Positions 19,071 through 29,449 of a DNA stretch of 35,332 nucleotides are shown here, in pieces. A model generated the notes under the pieces. The model was not told the DNA's origin. It worked only from the letters and a program-made list of their open reading frames with translations, and ran no database searches. Origin of the DNA: Flavobacteriales bacterium UBA3442 (GTDB taxonomy: Bacteria > Bacteroidota > Bacteroidia > Flavobacteriales > Schleiferiaceae). Numbering within the stretch: position 1 is the stretch's first letter; each line of letters starts with the position of its first letter. The stretch is from positions 3,476 through 38,807 of the forward strand of contig DFSH01000048.1 of NCBI GenBank assembly GCA_002378565.1. The letters are read 5' to 3'. Both the position numbers and the translations under genes were made by a program.

Positions 19071-20453
19071 ATGTTTCAATTCAAAAGATTTCTATGTGCC
19101 CTATCACTAATTATAGCGCTACCTAGCCTGAACGCACAATGGGCATTTGAAGGCCCTGTACCTCCCATTACACAAGGGTATGGTGCATTTGGTACCGCAG
19201 CTGTGACAAGTGAGTTTTTTTCCATCGCACCAGACTCAAGTCTTGAGTGTACGGATACCATCAGGGGAATTATCACTTACCCAACGGGTATAAGTTCCAA
19301 AAAGCCAGTGGTCTTTAGATTTCCTGGATCTTCTAACCAAAATTTGGCTGATAGCACTTATTATAAAAAAAGTCAATTCTACCGAGAATTCGTTGCAAGC
19401 CATGGGTATGTTAGTGTGACGATGCAATGGAATTCATCAACGAGTCACTATGGCTGCGCTTATCAAATGGTCAATGACATTGCGGCGTTACATGCAAATA
19501 AAATAGACACTTCAAGGGTAGGTATACACGGAATGAGCCAGGGGGCTGCCATCACAAACTGGCTAAGCTTGAAAATGTACATCAATCATAATTGGGGAGC
19601 AAATGGGAGATTTTCATGGCCAGATGCCGGTGCTAGCTTTATCGGCTTTACGGAAGATTGGCCCAATGATATACAAACTCAAACTGACAGTGGACTTGCT
19701 GCCATGCCAGATGACGTGCTCTACCTCATGACTTTGTCTGACTGGGATAACATTGTAGACCCCCGAACTTGTATCGACATGTTCAATTTCATGGGAGTGC
19801 CTGACAGCAATAAGGAGTTTATGATTTTGCGGGGTGACACAATTAACAACTATATATACTGGGCAACGCATTTCACAACAAGCACATATGAAGAGGATTC
19901 AAGCCAGTTCGTGGTCTATATAAGTAAGTATGACGCTCTTGACTATTGGTACGGAAGCCGGTTACTTCACAGCTTGATGGAGGCTGCTTGGACCGGAGAC
20001 CCCGCTGCTAGGCAAATATGTATGGGCAATGGTGACTCGACTCAAACGACAATCGCTAATGGGGCAATACGCGGACCTATTGTCACAGATTCACCTTGGA
20101 TGAACATGTTCGCATCGTGGAATTCAAATCAGGGTTACATGTACAGTTGCCAAGTGTCCTGGAACATGCGCCAGTATGTTACTGCTGATGCCTGCTTCAC
20201 CTTGAGCTTGCCGGAATCAGAGAAAACACCTGGTTTGAAAGTATTCCCAAATCCTGCTAAAGTCAGATCAAGCATTAACATAGAGTCCGATAAGGGCATT
20301 GAGCACATCCAAGTCATCAGTGCTGCAGGAAGAACACTCTTTGAAAGCACCCAAGGGCCTATAGAAATTCATCAATCTGGGGTTTATTTTCTATTAATCT
20401 CTTTGAGAGATGGTACGCGGCAATCTGCTAAGGTTTTAATTACTGATTGGTGA
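19071..20453 (+). CDS. Secreted alpha/beta hydrolase with T9SS sorting domain
   Basis: The 460-residue product has a signal peptide (MFQFKRFLCALSLIIALPSLNAQ, here read as MFQFKRFLCALS then LIIALPSLNAQ). The hydrolase domain (about 60-330) shows the nucleophile elbow GMSQGA with Ser156, an acid candidate in SDWDNIVDP, and a histidine candidate in WATHFTT. The pattern PVVFRFPGSSNQNLADS is like a strand and oxyanion region in dienelactone-hydrolase-like or lipase-like enzymes. From about 375 a T9SS sorting domain follows: LKVFPNPAKVRSSINI, IQVISAAGRTLFES, SGVYFLLISL. Substrate unknown. A terminator lies just upstream, so it likely has its own promoter, not identified. AT-rich like its neighbours. 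Confidence 0.82.
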   Translation: MFQFKRFLCALSLIIALPSLNAQWAFEGPVPPITQGYGAFGTAAVTSEFFSIAPDSSLECTDTIRGIITYPTGISSKKPVVFRFPGSSNQNLADSTYYKKSQFYREFVASHGYVSVTMQWNSSTSHYGCAYQMVNDIAALHANKIDTSRVGIHGMSQGAAITNWLSLKMYINHNWGANGRFSWPDAGASFIGFTEDWPNDIQTQTDSGLAAMPDDVLYLMTLSDWDNIVDPRTCIDMFNFMGVPDSNKEFMILRGDTINNYIYWATHFTTSTYEEDSSQFVVYISKYDALDYWYGSRLLHSLMEAAWTGDPAARQICMGNGDSTQTTIANGAIRGPIVTDSPWMNMFASWNSNQGYMYSCQVSWNMRQYVTADACFTLSLPESEKTPGLKVFPNPAKVRSSINIESDKGIEHIQVISAAGRTLFESTQGPIEIHQSGVYFLLISLRDGTRQSAKVLITDW

Positions 20454-20496
20454 GATGACACGAAGCTAATCATGCTTGTATCCCTTTCAATGGCAC

Positions 20497-20504
20497 TACC
20501 TTTG
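20497..20504 (+). promoter_or_regulatory. Promoter of the DEAD-box helicase gene
   Basis: TACCTTTG is an exact TAnnTTTG -7 element. A TTG at 20476-20478 lies 18 bases upstream, an acceptable -33 element, making this the best promoter in the window. It is followed by CGGCC, similar to the extension seen at other promoters here. Transcription would start near 20510, leaving a leader of about 60 bases before the proposed start of translation. Confidence 0.65.
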
Positions 20505-20573
20505 CGGCCAGCACTAGCCAGATAAATCCTTGGACCATCGCGTCCTTTTCTCATTACTTATTCTTCCGCTATC

Positions 20574-21866
20574 ATTACCTTCAAAGAGTTAGGGATTCAT
20601 CCTGACATTCTCAAAGCGCTTGACACTCAGGGCTACGAGCGACCAACACCCATTCAAGAGCAAAGCATCCCCATCTTGCTTGAAGGCAAAGACCTGCTTG
20701 GTTGTGCCCAAACTGGAACAGGAAAAACGGCAGCATTCACCATCCCCATCATCCAGCAGTTGATGGAAAACGGCTACGGCAAGGGAACGTCTGTGCAAGC
20801 ATTGGTTGTAACGCCCACAAGAGAGTTAGCCATACAAATTGCAGACAACGTCAAGCACTACAGCGCCAACACGGGCATAAGCAGTGCTGTGATCTATGGT
20901 GGTGTTGGACAAAACCCTCAGGTAAAGCAACTCAAACGCGGTGTAGACATCCTCGTCGCAACCCCTGGACGATTGCTTGACTTGCATAATCAAGGCTATG
21001 TTAACCTCAAACATCTTCGCCATTTCGTGCTTGATGAGGCAGACCAGATGCTTGACATGGGATTCATTCATGACATCAGAAAACTGCTCCGCCTCATACC
21101 CGAGCGACGTCAAAGTCTCTTCTTCTCAGCTACCATGCCACGGTCTATTGTTGACCTAAGCAAGCAGATTCTAGGCCATTACGAACAAGTCACCATCTCA
21201 CCAGACAAGCCAACAGCTGACAAGGTGAGCCAGTCAGTGTACTATGTGGCAAAAGCAGAAAAAAGTCAACTTCTGCTCCATATTTTACAAGACAGTGATT
21301 CACAGGCATTGGTCTTTGGACGCACAAAACACGGTTGTGACAAGGTCGTACGCTACCTAAGCAATCATTCCATCCAAGCCGCTGCCATCCACGGCAACAA
21401 AAGCCAAAATGCGAGGCAGCGTGCATTGACTTCTTTCAAAGAAGGCCGCATGCGGGTTCTCGTTGCAACAGACATTGCAGCCCGTGGCATTGACATATCT
21501 GGCCTAGAGCTGGTCATCAATCACGACCTACCCAATGTCAGTGAAACCTATGTACACCGGATTGGCCGCACGGGCCGTGCTGAGGCCTCAGGGCATTCCA
21601 TATCCTTCTGCATGGCAGAAGAGCGCAGCTACCTCAAAGACATAGAAAAACTCATTAAACAACGCATACCTCTTGTAACAGACCATCCCTTTGTCGATGC
21701 TGCAGAAGAAGAATGGTCCGTGCCGGCCAATCGCATCCCACCAAAACAAGGTGGCAGAGGTGGTGGTGGCGGAGGCGGTCGACATCGCTCAAGCAGCAAT
21801 GGAAGATCACATGGTTCAGGAAACAAACAGCGTAGCGGATCGGGCGGTCAACGCAGACGTCGATAG
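20574..21866 (+). CDS. DEAD-box RNA helicase (RhlE-like) with apparent non-ATG start
   Basis: ATP-dependent RNA helicase used in ribosome assembly or RNA turnover. All motifs are present: Q motif GYERPTPIQ, I AQTGTGKT, Ia PTRELA, Ib TPGR, II DEAD, III SAT, V ATDIAARGID and VI HRIGRTGR, then a Gly/Arg-rich basic tail (RGGGGGGGRHRSSS). The Q motif and the usual opening (TFKELGIHPDILKAL) lie upstream of the first TTG at 20676. That frame is open back to a TAA at 20523, but contains no ATG, GTG or TTG. I place the start at ATT 20574, where the family normally has ATG; ATC 20571 is the alternative. From ATT the product is 430 residues. Confidence 0.88.
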   Translation: MTFKELGIHPDILKALDTQGYERPTPIQEQSIPILLEGKDLLGCAQTGTGKTAAFTIPIIQQLMENGYGKGTSVQALVVTPTRELAIQIADNVKHYSANTGISSAVIYGGVGQNPQVKQLKRGVDILVATPGRLLDLHNQGYVNLKHLRHFVLDEADQMLDMGFIHDIRKLLRLIPERRQSLFFSATMPRSIVDLSKQILGHYEQVTISPDKPTADKVSQSVYYVAKAEKSQLLLHILQDSDSQALVFGRTKHGCDKVVRYLSNHSIQAAAIHGNKSQNARQRALTSFKEGRMRVLVATDIAARGIDISGLELVINHDLPNVSETYVHRIGRTGRAEASGHSISFCMAEERSYLKDIEKLIKQRIPLVTDHPFVDAAEEEWSVPANRIPPKQGGRGGGGGGGRHRSSSNGRSHGSGNKQRSGSGGQRRRR

Positions 21867-21880
21867 TCGCCAAGGAGCAC

Positions 21881-21888
21881 TACCTTCA
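21881..21888 (+). promoter_or_regulatory. Weak -7-like element before the metallo-hydrolase gene
   Basis: TACCTTCA, one base from TAnnTTTG, ends 5 bases before the ATG at 21894. It could give a short-leader transcript separate from the helicase mRNA. No -33 element identified. Confidence 0.25.
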
Positions 21889-21893
21889 ATGGC

Positions 21894-22841
21894 ATGAATC
21901 CATTGAACGCAATTACTTTTAAAGCCCTCAAGCTTGCTTCACTTAGCCTTGCGCTAATCAACATTGCTTGTGGTGAAATCCCGAACACCACCTCCGATAT
22001 TGAATTGGTGATCTTGGGTGTTTCTCAAGATGCTGGCAGGCCACATATCGCTTGCATCAAGTCCTGCTGCATCAACCCGGACGGCAGACCTAAGCCCCAT
22101 GAACCCGTGATTGCCTTAGGTGTCACAGATGGGTCAACAGCTGTATTAATCGAAGCCACGCCCGACTTACCTGCTCAATGGAACCAACTCAAGCAAGAGA
22201 CAGGCAAAAACCCCGAAGCCCTATTCATTACGCATGCGCACATCGGGCATTACACCGGGTTGATGTACCTAGGCCGTGAAGCCTTGGGTGGTCAAAACGT
22301 TGCCGTCCATGTCGGGCCCAGGATGAGGGATTTCCTCACTGAAAATGGCCCCTGGTCGCAATTGGTTGAATTAGGTCAAATTCAACTGCATGATGATGTC
22401 CTGGCAGGTGTTCAATGCCTGAACAAGCAAGTGACCATCACAGGAATTCAAGTACCACACAGGGATGAGTACTCTGAAACCATGGGTTTCCTCATTCAAG
22501 GACCCCGTCGGGTCGCCCTCTTCATTCCAGATATCAATAAATGGGATCAATGGGCCATCGACCTTGACAGCCTCATTGATCATGTTGACATTGCCTTGCT
22601 TGATGGCACCTTCTACTCTACTGGAGAAACACCGAACAGGGACCCGTCTGAGATACCTCACCCCTTTGTCAAAGAAAGCATGGCCATGTGGTCAGACTGG
22701 CCTGCTGAAAAACGAAGCAAGGTCACATTCGTACACTTCAATCACAGCAACCCCCTTCATGATCCCAAAAGCGAGGCAAGCCAACAGGTTCAGCAAGCAG
22801 GTTTCCATGTTGGTCAAACAGGCATGCGACTGCCCTTGTGA
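21894..22841 (+). CDS. PqqB-like metallo-beta-lactamase-fold hydrolase, membrane-associated
   Basis: The 315-residue product has a metallo-hydrolase core: ELVILGVSQDAGRPHIAC followed by CC (like the cysteine-rich PqqB opening), the metal motif HAHIGH with His114, His116 and His119, FIPDINKW, and DIALLDGTFY, ending VTFVHFNHSNPLHDP. This is the PqqB-like branch of the family. No other pqq genes are present, so a role in PQQ synthesis is not supported. The N-terminus is hydrophobic, ending INIAC with Cys26; this is a weak lipobox (Asn at -3), so it is either a poor lipoprotein signal or a simple signal peptide. It starts 27 bases after the helicase stop. Confidence 0.82.
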   Translation: MNPLNAITFKALKLASLSLALINIACGEIPNTTSDIELVILGVSQDAGRPHIACIKSCCINPDGRPKPHEPVIALGVTDGSTAVLIEATPDLPAQWNQLKQETGKNPEALFITHAHIGHYTGLMYLGREALGGQNVAVHVGPRMRDFLTENGPWSQLVELGQIQLHDDVLAGVQCLNKQVTITGIQVPHRDEYSETMGFLIQGPRRVALFIPDINKWDQWAIDLDSLIDHVDIALLDGTFYSTGETPNRDPSEIPHPFVKESMAMWSDWPAEKRSKVTFVHFNHSNPLHDPKSEASQQVQQAGFHVGQTGMRLPL

Positions 22842-22932
22842 AGCGTAGCAAGGAAGCCCATAGCAATCAATCAAAAAGGTCCGTGAATCATCAATAAAAG
22901 CTAAGTTGACAACTTGTGCAGATAGCGACTAG

Positions 22933-25699
<2,767 letters not shown>

Positions 25700-25705
25700 A
25701 CTGCC

Positions 25706-25713
25706 TATTTTTA
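25706..25713 (+). promoter_or_regulatory. Candidate -7 element of the M1 peptidase gene
   Basis: TATTTTTA followed by GCC, one base from TAnnTTTG, 24 bases upstream of the ATG at 25738. A TTTG at 25687-25690 is 15 bases upstream, somewhat short for a -33 element. Confidence 0.35.
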
Positions 25714-25737
25714 GCCTTCAACATTTAACGAACCACC

Positions 25738-28041
25738 ATGAAGCATTTCATTCAACTATTTGCCTTGCTGTTCACCCTGTCTGCAGCTGCACAAAGCAGT
25801 TCTTTTGACCGAGTCAATACCAGTAAATTCAAACAGTTAGGAACGGAACTCCCTACCGCCAACAGCTACCGGACCGCAAGTGGGGCACCCGGACACGCCT
25901 ACTACCAGCAGCAGGCAGACTATGTCATTGAAGTAACGCTTGACGAAGAAAAGCACCACATCGATGGCCATGAGGTCATCACCTACCACAACAACAGTCC
26001 GGATGTCTTAACCTACCTATGGGTCCAATTGGACCAAAATGTTCGTTCACCGAACTCCATGACACAAGCAATCAAGCAAGGCGGCATCCCTGAAAACATC
26101 AGCCCAACACAGGTTGAAAGTCAGTATGGCGAGGCTTTTCCTGGCGGATTCAACATCCACAAGGTTTCCCTAAATGGCCAAGATTTGAAGCACACCATCA
26201 TCAACACAATGATGCGCTTGGATTTACCTAAACCTTTACAGCCAGGAAAATCTATCAGTTTTTCTATTGACTGGGACTACAACATCAATGACCGCATGAG
26301 CATCGGCGGACGAAGTGGCTACGAGCACTTTTCTGACGAGAACAATACCCTGTACACCATTGCGCAATTCTACCCTCGGATGGCTGTTTATTCAGACTAC
26401 CAAGGGTGGCAACACAAGCAATTCTTGGGTCAAGGTGAGTTCACATTGCCATTTGGCGACTTCACCGTGTCTATCACTGTCCCATCAGATCACGTCGTGG
26501 CATCAACTGGGAGCTTGCAGAATCCTTCTTCAGTATTGAGCTCTTCGCAACGCAAACGCTACGCAGAAGCCCGACGCTCCTTTGACCAGCCCGTCATCGT
26601 TGCTTCACAAGAGGAAGCTGAATCCAGAGAACAAGGGCGTTCCACATCAACTGCCACATGGACATTCAAGGCAGAAAATGTTCGGGACTTCGCCTTTGCT
26701 AGCTCTCGAAAATTCATTTGGGATGCACAAGCTGTCAACATTGGTGGCAAAGTGGTGATGGCGGAAAGCTTTTACCCTAAAGAAGGCAATCCGCTTTGGG
26801 AGCAATACAGCACACGCATTGTGGCTCACTCGCTCAAGGTATACTCTAAGTATACCACCAACTACACCTACCCTCGGGCGATTTCTGTTCATGCCAAAAG
26901 CATTGGCATGGAATACCCCATGATTTGTTTCAATGGTGGACGGCCAGATGCCGACGGGACCTATTCAGAAGCCACCAAGCATGGCATGCTGAGTGTCATC
27001 ATCCATGAAGTTGGACACAACTTCTTCCCGATGATCATTAACTCCGATGAGCGTCAGTGGACATGGATGGACGAAGGTCTCAACTCCTTTGTGCAATACC
27101 TAGCTGAAATGGAATGGGATGTAGATTACCCATCCCGAAGAGGGCCAGCGTACAAAATTGCACGCTACATGCAATCCCCAGCCTTAAGCATGGTTCCCAT
27201 CATGACCAATTCGGAGAGCATCAAGCAGTTTGGCGACAATGCCTACGGAAAACCTGCAACTGGATTGAATATCCTTCGTGAAACGGTATTAGGTAGAGAA
27301 TTGTTTGACTTTGCATTCAAAACATACTGCGAACGATGGGCTTTCAAGCACCCTGAGCCCGCAGATTTATTTCGCAGCATGGAAGATGCATCTGGCGTGG
27401 ATTTGGATTGGTTTTGGAGAGGCTGGTTCTACACCACGGACTACACTGACCAAGCGTTGACACAGGTTCGTATCGCTGCCTTGCCAACCACAGACCCTCA
27501 GGAACTTGAGTCACAACGCCGTGCAGAGCGTGAAAAACCCTATGCACGCATTGGTCGACAACGTGATGTCATTGCGCTTGCGCCGACTGTCGTGGATTCT
27601 CGGCCAGAAACCCGTGATTTTTACAACAACAGCTACAACCGGGATGCTCCGAACGAAAAAGAGATCGAACATCTGGCATCAGTGGCCTCTAAGGGTGGCT
27701 ACCCAAAAGGCTACCTTCATGAAGTCACTGTAGAGAACCGAGGCGGTCTGCTGATGCCAGTGATTGTTTCTTACGAATTTGAAGATGGCAGCGAGCACGT
27801 TGAGCGCTGGCCGGTAGAAATTTGGATCAAAGATGAAAAGCAAGTCACCAAAACCATTCTACTGCCGCATCGGGCCATCAGTGTCAGCCTGGACCCCTTC
27901 CTTGAAACGGCTGACACAGACACCTACAACAATGATTGGCCTGCCAAAACTGGCATACATCTTGAAGGTGTTCCTAGACAAAGAGGCTATGAAATCTACC
28001 GTTACAACCCCATGCGCGAAGCGCAACAACTCCCACAATAG
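25738..28041 (+). CDS. M1 family metallopeptidase, secreted
   Basis: Zinc aminopeptidase-type enzyme of 767 residues with a signal peptide (MKHFIQLFALLFTLSAAAQ), so periplasmic or outer-membrane facing. The zinc site is HEVGH at 423-427 with Glu446 in WMDEGLNSF, exactly HExxH-x18-E. The substrate-binding GxMEN motif is replaced by GMEYPMI, the form usual in this Bacteroidota branch. A beta-sheet N-domain precedes it (YVIEVTLDEEKHHIDGHEVI) and a helical C-region follows (DLFRSMEDASGVDLDWFWRG). Likely cleaves peptides for nutrition. It follows DUF6702 and is followed by the DUF3347 lipoprotein. Confidence 0.95.
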   Translation: MKHFIQLFALLFTLSAAAQSSSFDRVNTSKFKQLGTELPTANSYRTASGAPGHAYYQQQADYVIEVTLDEEKHHIDGHEVITYHNNSPDVLTYLWVQLDQNVRSPNSMTQAIKQGGIPENISPTQVESQYGEAFPGGFNIHKVSLNGQDLKHTIINTMMRLDLPKPLQPGKSISFSIDWDYNINDRMSIGGRSGYEHFSDENNTLYTIAQFYPRMAVYSDYQGWQHKQFLGQGEFTLPFGDFTVSITVPSDHVVASTGSLQNPSSVLSSSQRKRYAEARRSFDQPVIVASQEEAESREQGRSTSTATWTFKAENVRDFAFASSRKFIWDAQAVNIGGKVVMAESFYPKEGNPLWEQYSTRIVAHSLKVYSKYTTNYTYPRAISVHAKSIGMEYPMICFNGGRPDADGTYSEATKHGMLSVIIHEVGHNFFPMIINSDERQWTWMDEGLNSFVQYLAEMEWDVDYPSRRGPAYKIARYMQSPALSMVPIMTNSESIKQFGDNAYGKPATGLNILRETVLGRELFDFAFKTYCERWAFKHPEPADLFRSMEDASGVDLDWFWRGWFYTTDYTDQALTQVRIAALPTTDPQELESQRRAEREKPYARIGRQRDVIALAPTVVDSRPETRDFYNNSYNRDAPNEKEIEHLASVASKGGYPKGYLHEVTVENRGGLLMPVIVSYEFEDGSEHVERWPVEIWIKDEKQVTKTILLPHRAISVSLDPFLETADTDTYNNDWPAKTGIHLEGVPRQRGYEIYRYNPMREAQQLPQ

Positions 28042-28074
28042 TGTCCACAATAATCCCACTACAATCCCCTCAAT
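28033..28074 (+). repeat. Short degenerate direct repeats between M1 peptidase and DUF3347 genes
   Basis: CCACAATAGTG, CCACAATAATC, CCACTACAATCC and CCTCAATAA follow one another, an imperfect 11-12 base periodic sequence that spans the 3' end of the peptidase gene and the gap. It may be slippage-prone; no function is apparent. Confidence 0.4.
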
Positions 28075-28075
28075 A

Positions 28076-28588
28076 ATGAAAGCTTTACTTCCACTACTTT
28101 GCCTCTCAATTTTCAGCTTAGCATCCTGTCAGTCTGATGAATCAGACAATGAAGCAACCCCTTCAACCTACCTCAAGGACAGTTACAGCGATGATGACAT
28201 CGGCCAATACATGATGTTGAAAGACGCATTGGTCTCCAACAACCTGGATGTGGCTAAAGAGGCAGCATCCATGATGCAAATCCACCTTGACCCCGAGATG
28301 GCGGAAGATATCAACCATTCATTAAACGTCCTGATCTCTTCACCAGACATGTATGTCGCGAGAAAATCTTTCTTTTTGATGTCAGAAATGTACTTTGAAT
28401 ACCTCCACCACGAGTCCCCTCTCGATCATGAGATTTACCTGCAATATTGCCCCATGGCTTTTGATAATGCTGGCGCAATCTGGCTCAGTGAAGACAAAGC
28501 TATTCTTAACCCCTACTTTGGCGATGAGATGCTAACCTGTGGCATGACAACGGAGGTTCTTCACAGTTCAGGAGTTTCTAACGAGTGA
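28076..28588 (+). CDS. DUF3347 family lipoprotein
   Basis: The 170-residue product starts at the ATG at 28076, which opens a lipoprotein signal with lipobox LASC (Cys18). The open frame extends upstream into the peptidase gene but with no meaning. The mature part carries YMMLKDALVSNNLDVAKEAA, and the C-terminus YCPMAFDNAGAIWLSEDK, then NPYFGDEMLTCG. This is the DUF3347 pattern, seen in Bacteroidota attached to or beside copper and heavy-metal efflux proteins. CPM and the Met/Cys pair suggest metal binding; I infer this, it is not shown. No efflux genes are nearby. Confidence 0.8.
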   Translation: MKALLPLLCLSIFSLASCQSDESDNEATPSTYLKDSYSDDDIGQYMMLKDALVSNNLDVAKEAASMMQIHLDPEMAEDINHSLNVLISSPDMYVARKSFFLMSEMYFEYLHHESPLDHEIYLQYCPMAFDNAGAIWLSEDKAILNPYFGDEMLTCGMTTEVLHSSGVSNE

Positions 28589-28616
28589 GTTCACGATGTT
28601 ATCAAGAGTTATTACC

Positions 28617-28643
28617 AACACCCGCCAATTTCTGGCGGGTGTT
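28617..28643 (+). terminator. Rho-independent terminator between DUF3347 gene and parA
   Basis: AACACCCGCCA, loop ATTTC, then TGGCGGGTGTT: a perfect 11-bp GC-rich stem, followed by CTACTTTTA. It ends the M1-DUF3347 transcript. It lies only 13 bases from the parA ATG, so it could also sit in or overlap the parA promoter. Confidence 0.85.
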
Positions 28644-28644
28644 C

Positions 28645-28652
28645 TACTTTTA
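28645..28652 (+). promoter_or_regulatory. Candidate -7 element of parA
   Basis: TACTTTTA, one base from TAnnTTTG, then GCCC and the parA ATG. The upstream half of any promoter would be inside the terminator stem. Confidence 0.35.
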
Positions 28653-28656
28653 GCCC

Positions 28657-29433
28657 ATGGGTAAAATCATTGCAGTTGCCAACCAAAAAGGCGGCGTTGG
28701 AAAAACCACTACCGCTTTGAACGTTGCGTCATCGCTGGGCTTTCTAGAAAGAAAAGTCCTGTTGATTGACGCAGACCCTCAGGCCAATGCCACTTCGGGT
28801 TTAGGCATTGATCTTGAAGCGGTCACCAAAAGCACCTACCAGGTCATTGAGCATCGATGCAGCGCCAAGGAGGCAATTGTTAACACCCCCTTCCCTAATC
28901 TGGATATCATGCCGTCACATCTGGATTTGGTTGCAGCTGAACTAGAGATTGTTGACAATCAGGACCGCGAATACATGCTTAAGACGGCATTGAAAGAGGT
29001 GGTGGATGATTACGACTTCCTCATCATTGATTGCGCCCCTTCTCTAGGGCTAGTCACACTCAATGCTTTGACTGCAGCAGATTCCATACTGATCCCCATT
29101 CAATGTGAATATTTCGCCCTGGAGGGCCTAGGGAAGCTGCTCAATACCATTCGAACGGTTCAAGACTACCAGAACAACCAGCTCACCATTGAAGGTCTGT
29201 TATTGACCATGCACGATGGCCGCTTAAGACTTAGCAATCAAGTTGTTGATGAAGTGAGGCAGCATTTCCAAGACCTGGTTTTCAAGACCATGATTGCACG
29301 GAATGTGCGCCTCAGTGAAGCGCCATCCTTTGGCCAGCCGATCATGGTTCATGATGCGGGATCAACGGGTGCAGATAACTATTTAAACCTTGCACAAGAA
29401 ATTCTGGCACGAAATCCGCAATTGCCCCATTAG
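28657..29433 (+). CDS. parA: ParA family ATPase (Soj-type)
   Basis: Walker-type ATPase for chromosome segregation, 258 residues. KGGVGKTT, with the signature lysine Lys11 of deviant Walker A, is followed by VLLIDADPQANATSG and DYDFLIIDCAPSLGLVTLNA, here split as DYDFLIIDCAP and SLGLVTLNA. NANATSGLGID-type content and length match the chromosomal ParA/Soj of Bacteroidota. The usual partner parB does not follow; surA-like comes 16 bases later. It may be elsewhere in the genome. No parS-like site was recognised in the window. Confidence 0.92.
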   Translation: MGKIIAVANQKGGVGKTTTALNVASSLGFLERKVLLIDADPQANATSGLGIDLEAVTKSTYQVIEHRCSAKEAIVNTPFPNLDIMPSHLDLVAAELEIVDNQDREYMLKTALKEVVDDYDFLIIDCAPSLGLVTLNALTAADSILIPIQCEYFALEGLGKLLNTIRTVQDYQNNQLTIEGLLLTMHDGRLRLSNQVVDEVRQHFQDLVFKTMIARNVRLSEAPSFGQPIMVHDAGSTGADNYLNLAQEILARNPQLPH

Positions 29434-29436
29434 TCT

Positions 29437-29444
29437 TAAGTTTG
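29437..29444 (+). promoter_or_regulatory. Candidate -7 element of the SurA-like gene
   Basis: TAAGTTTG is an exact TAnnTTTG match, followed by CGCCC and the ATG at 29450. Transcription would start at or beside the ATG. A TTG at 29422-29424 is only 12 bases upstream, too close for a standard -33 element. Confidence 0.5.
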
Positions 29445-29449
29445 CGCCC

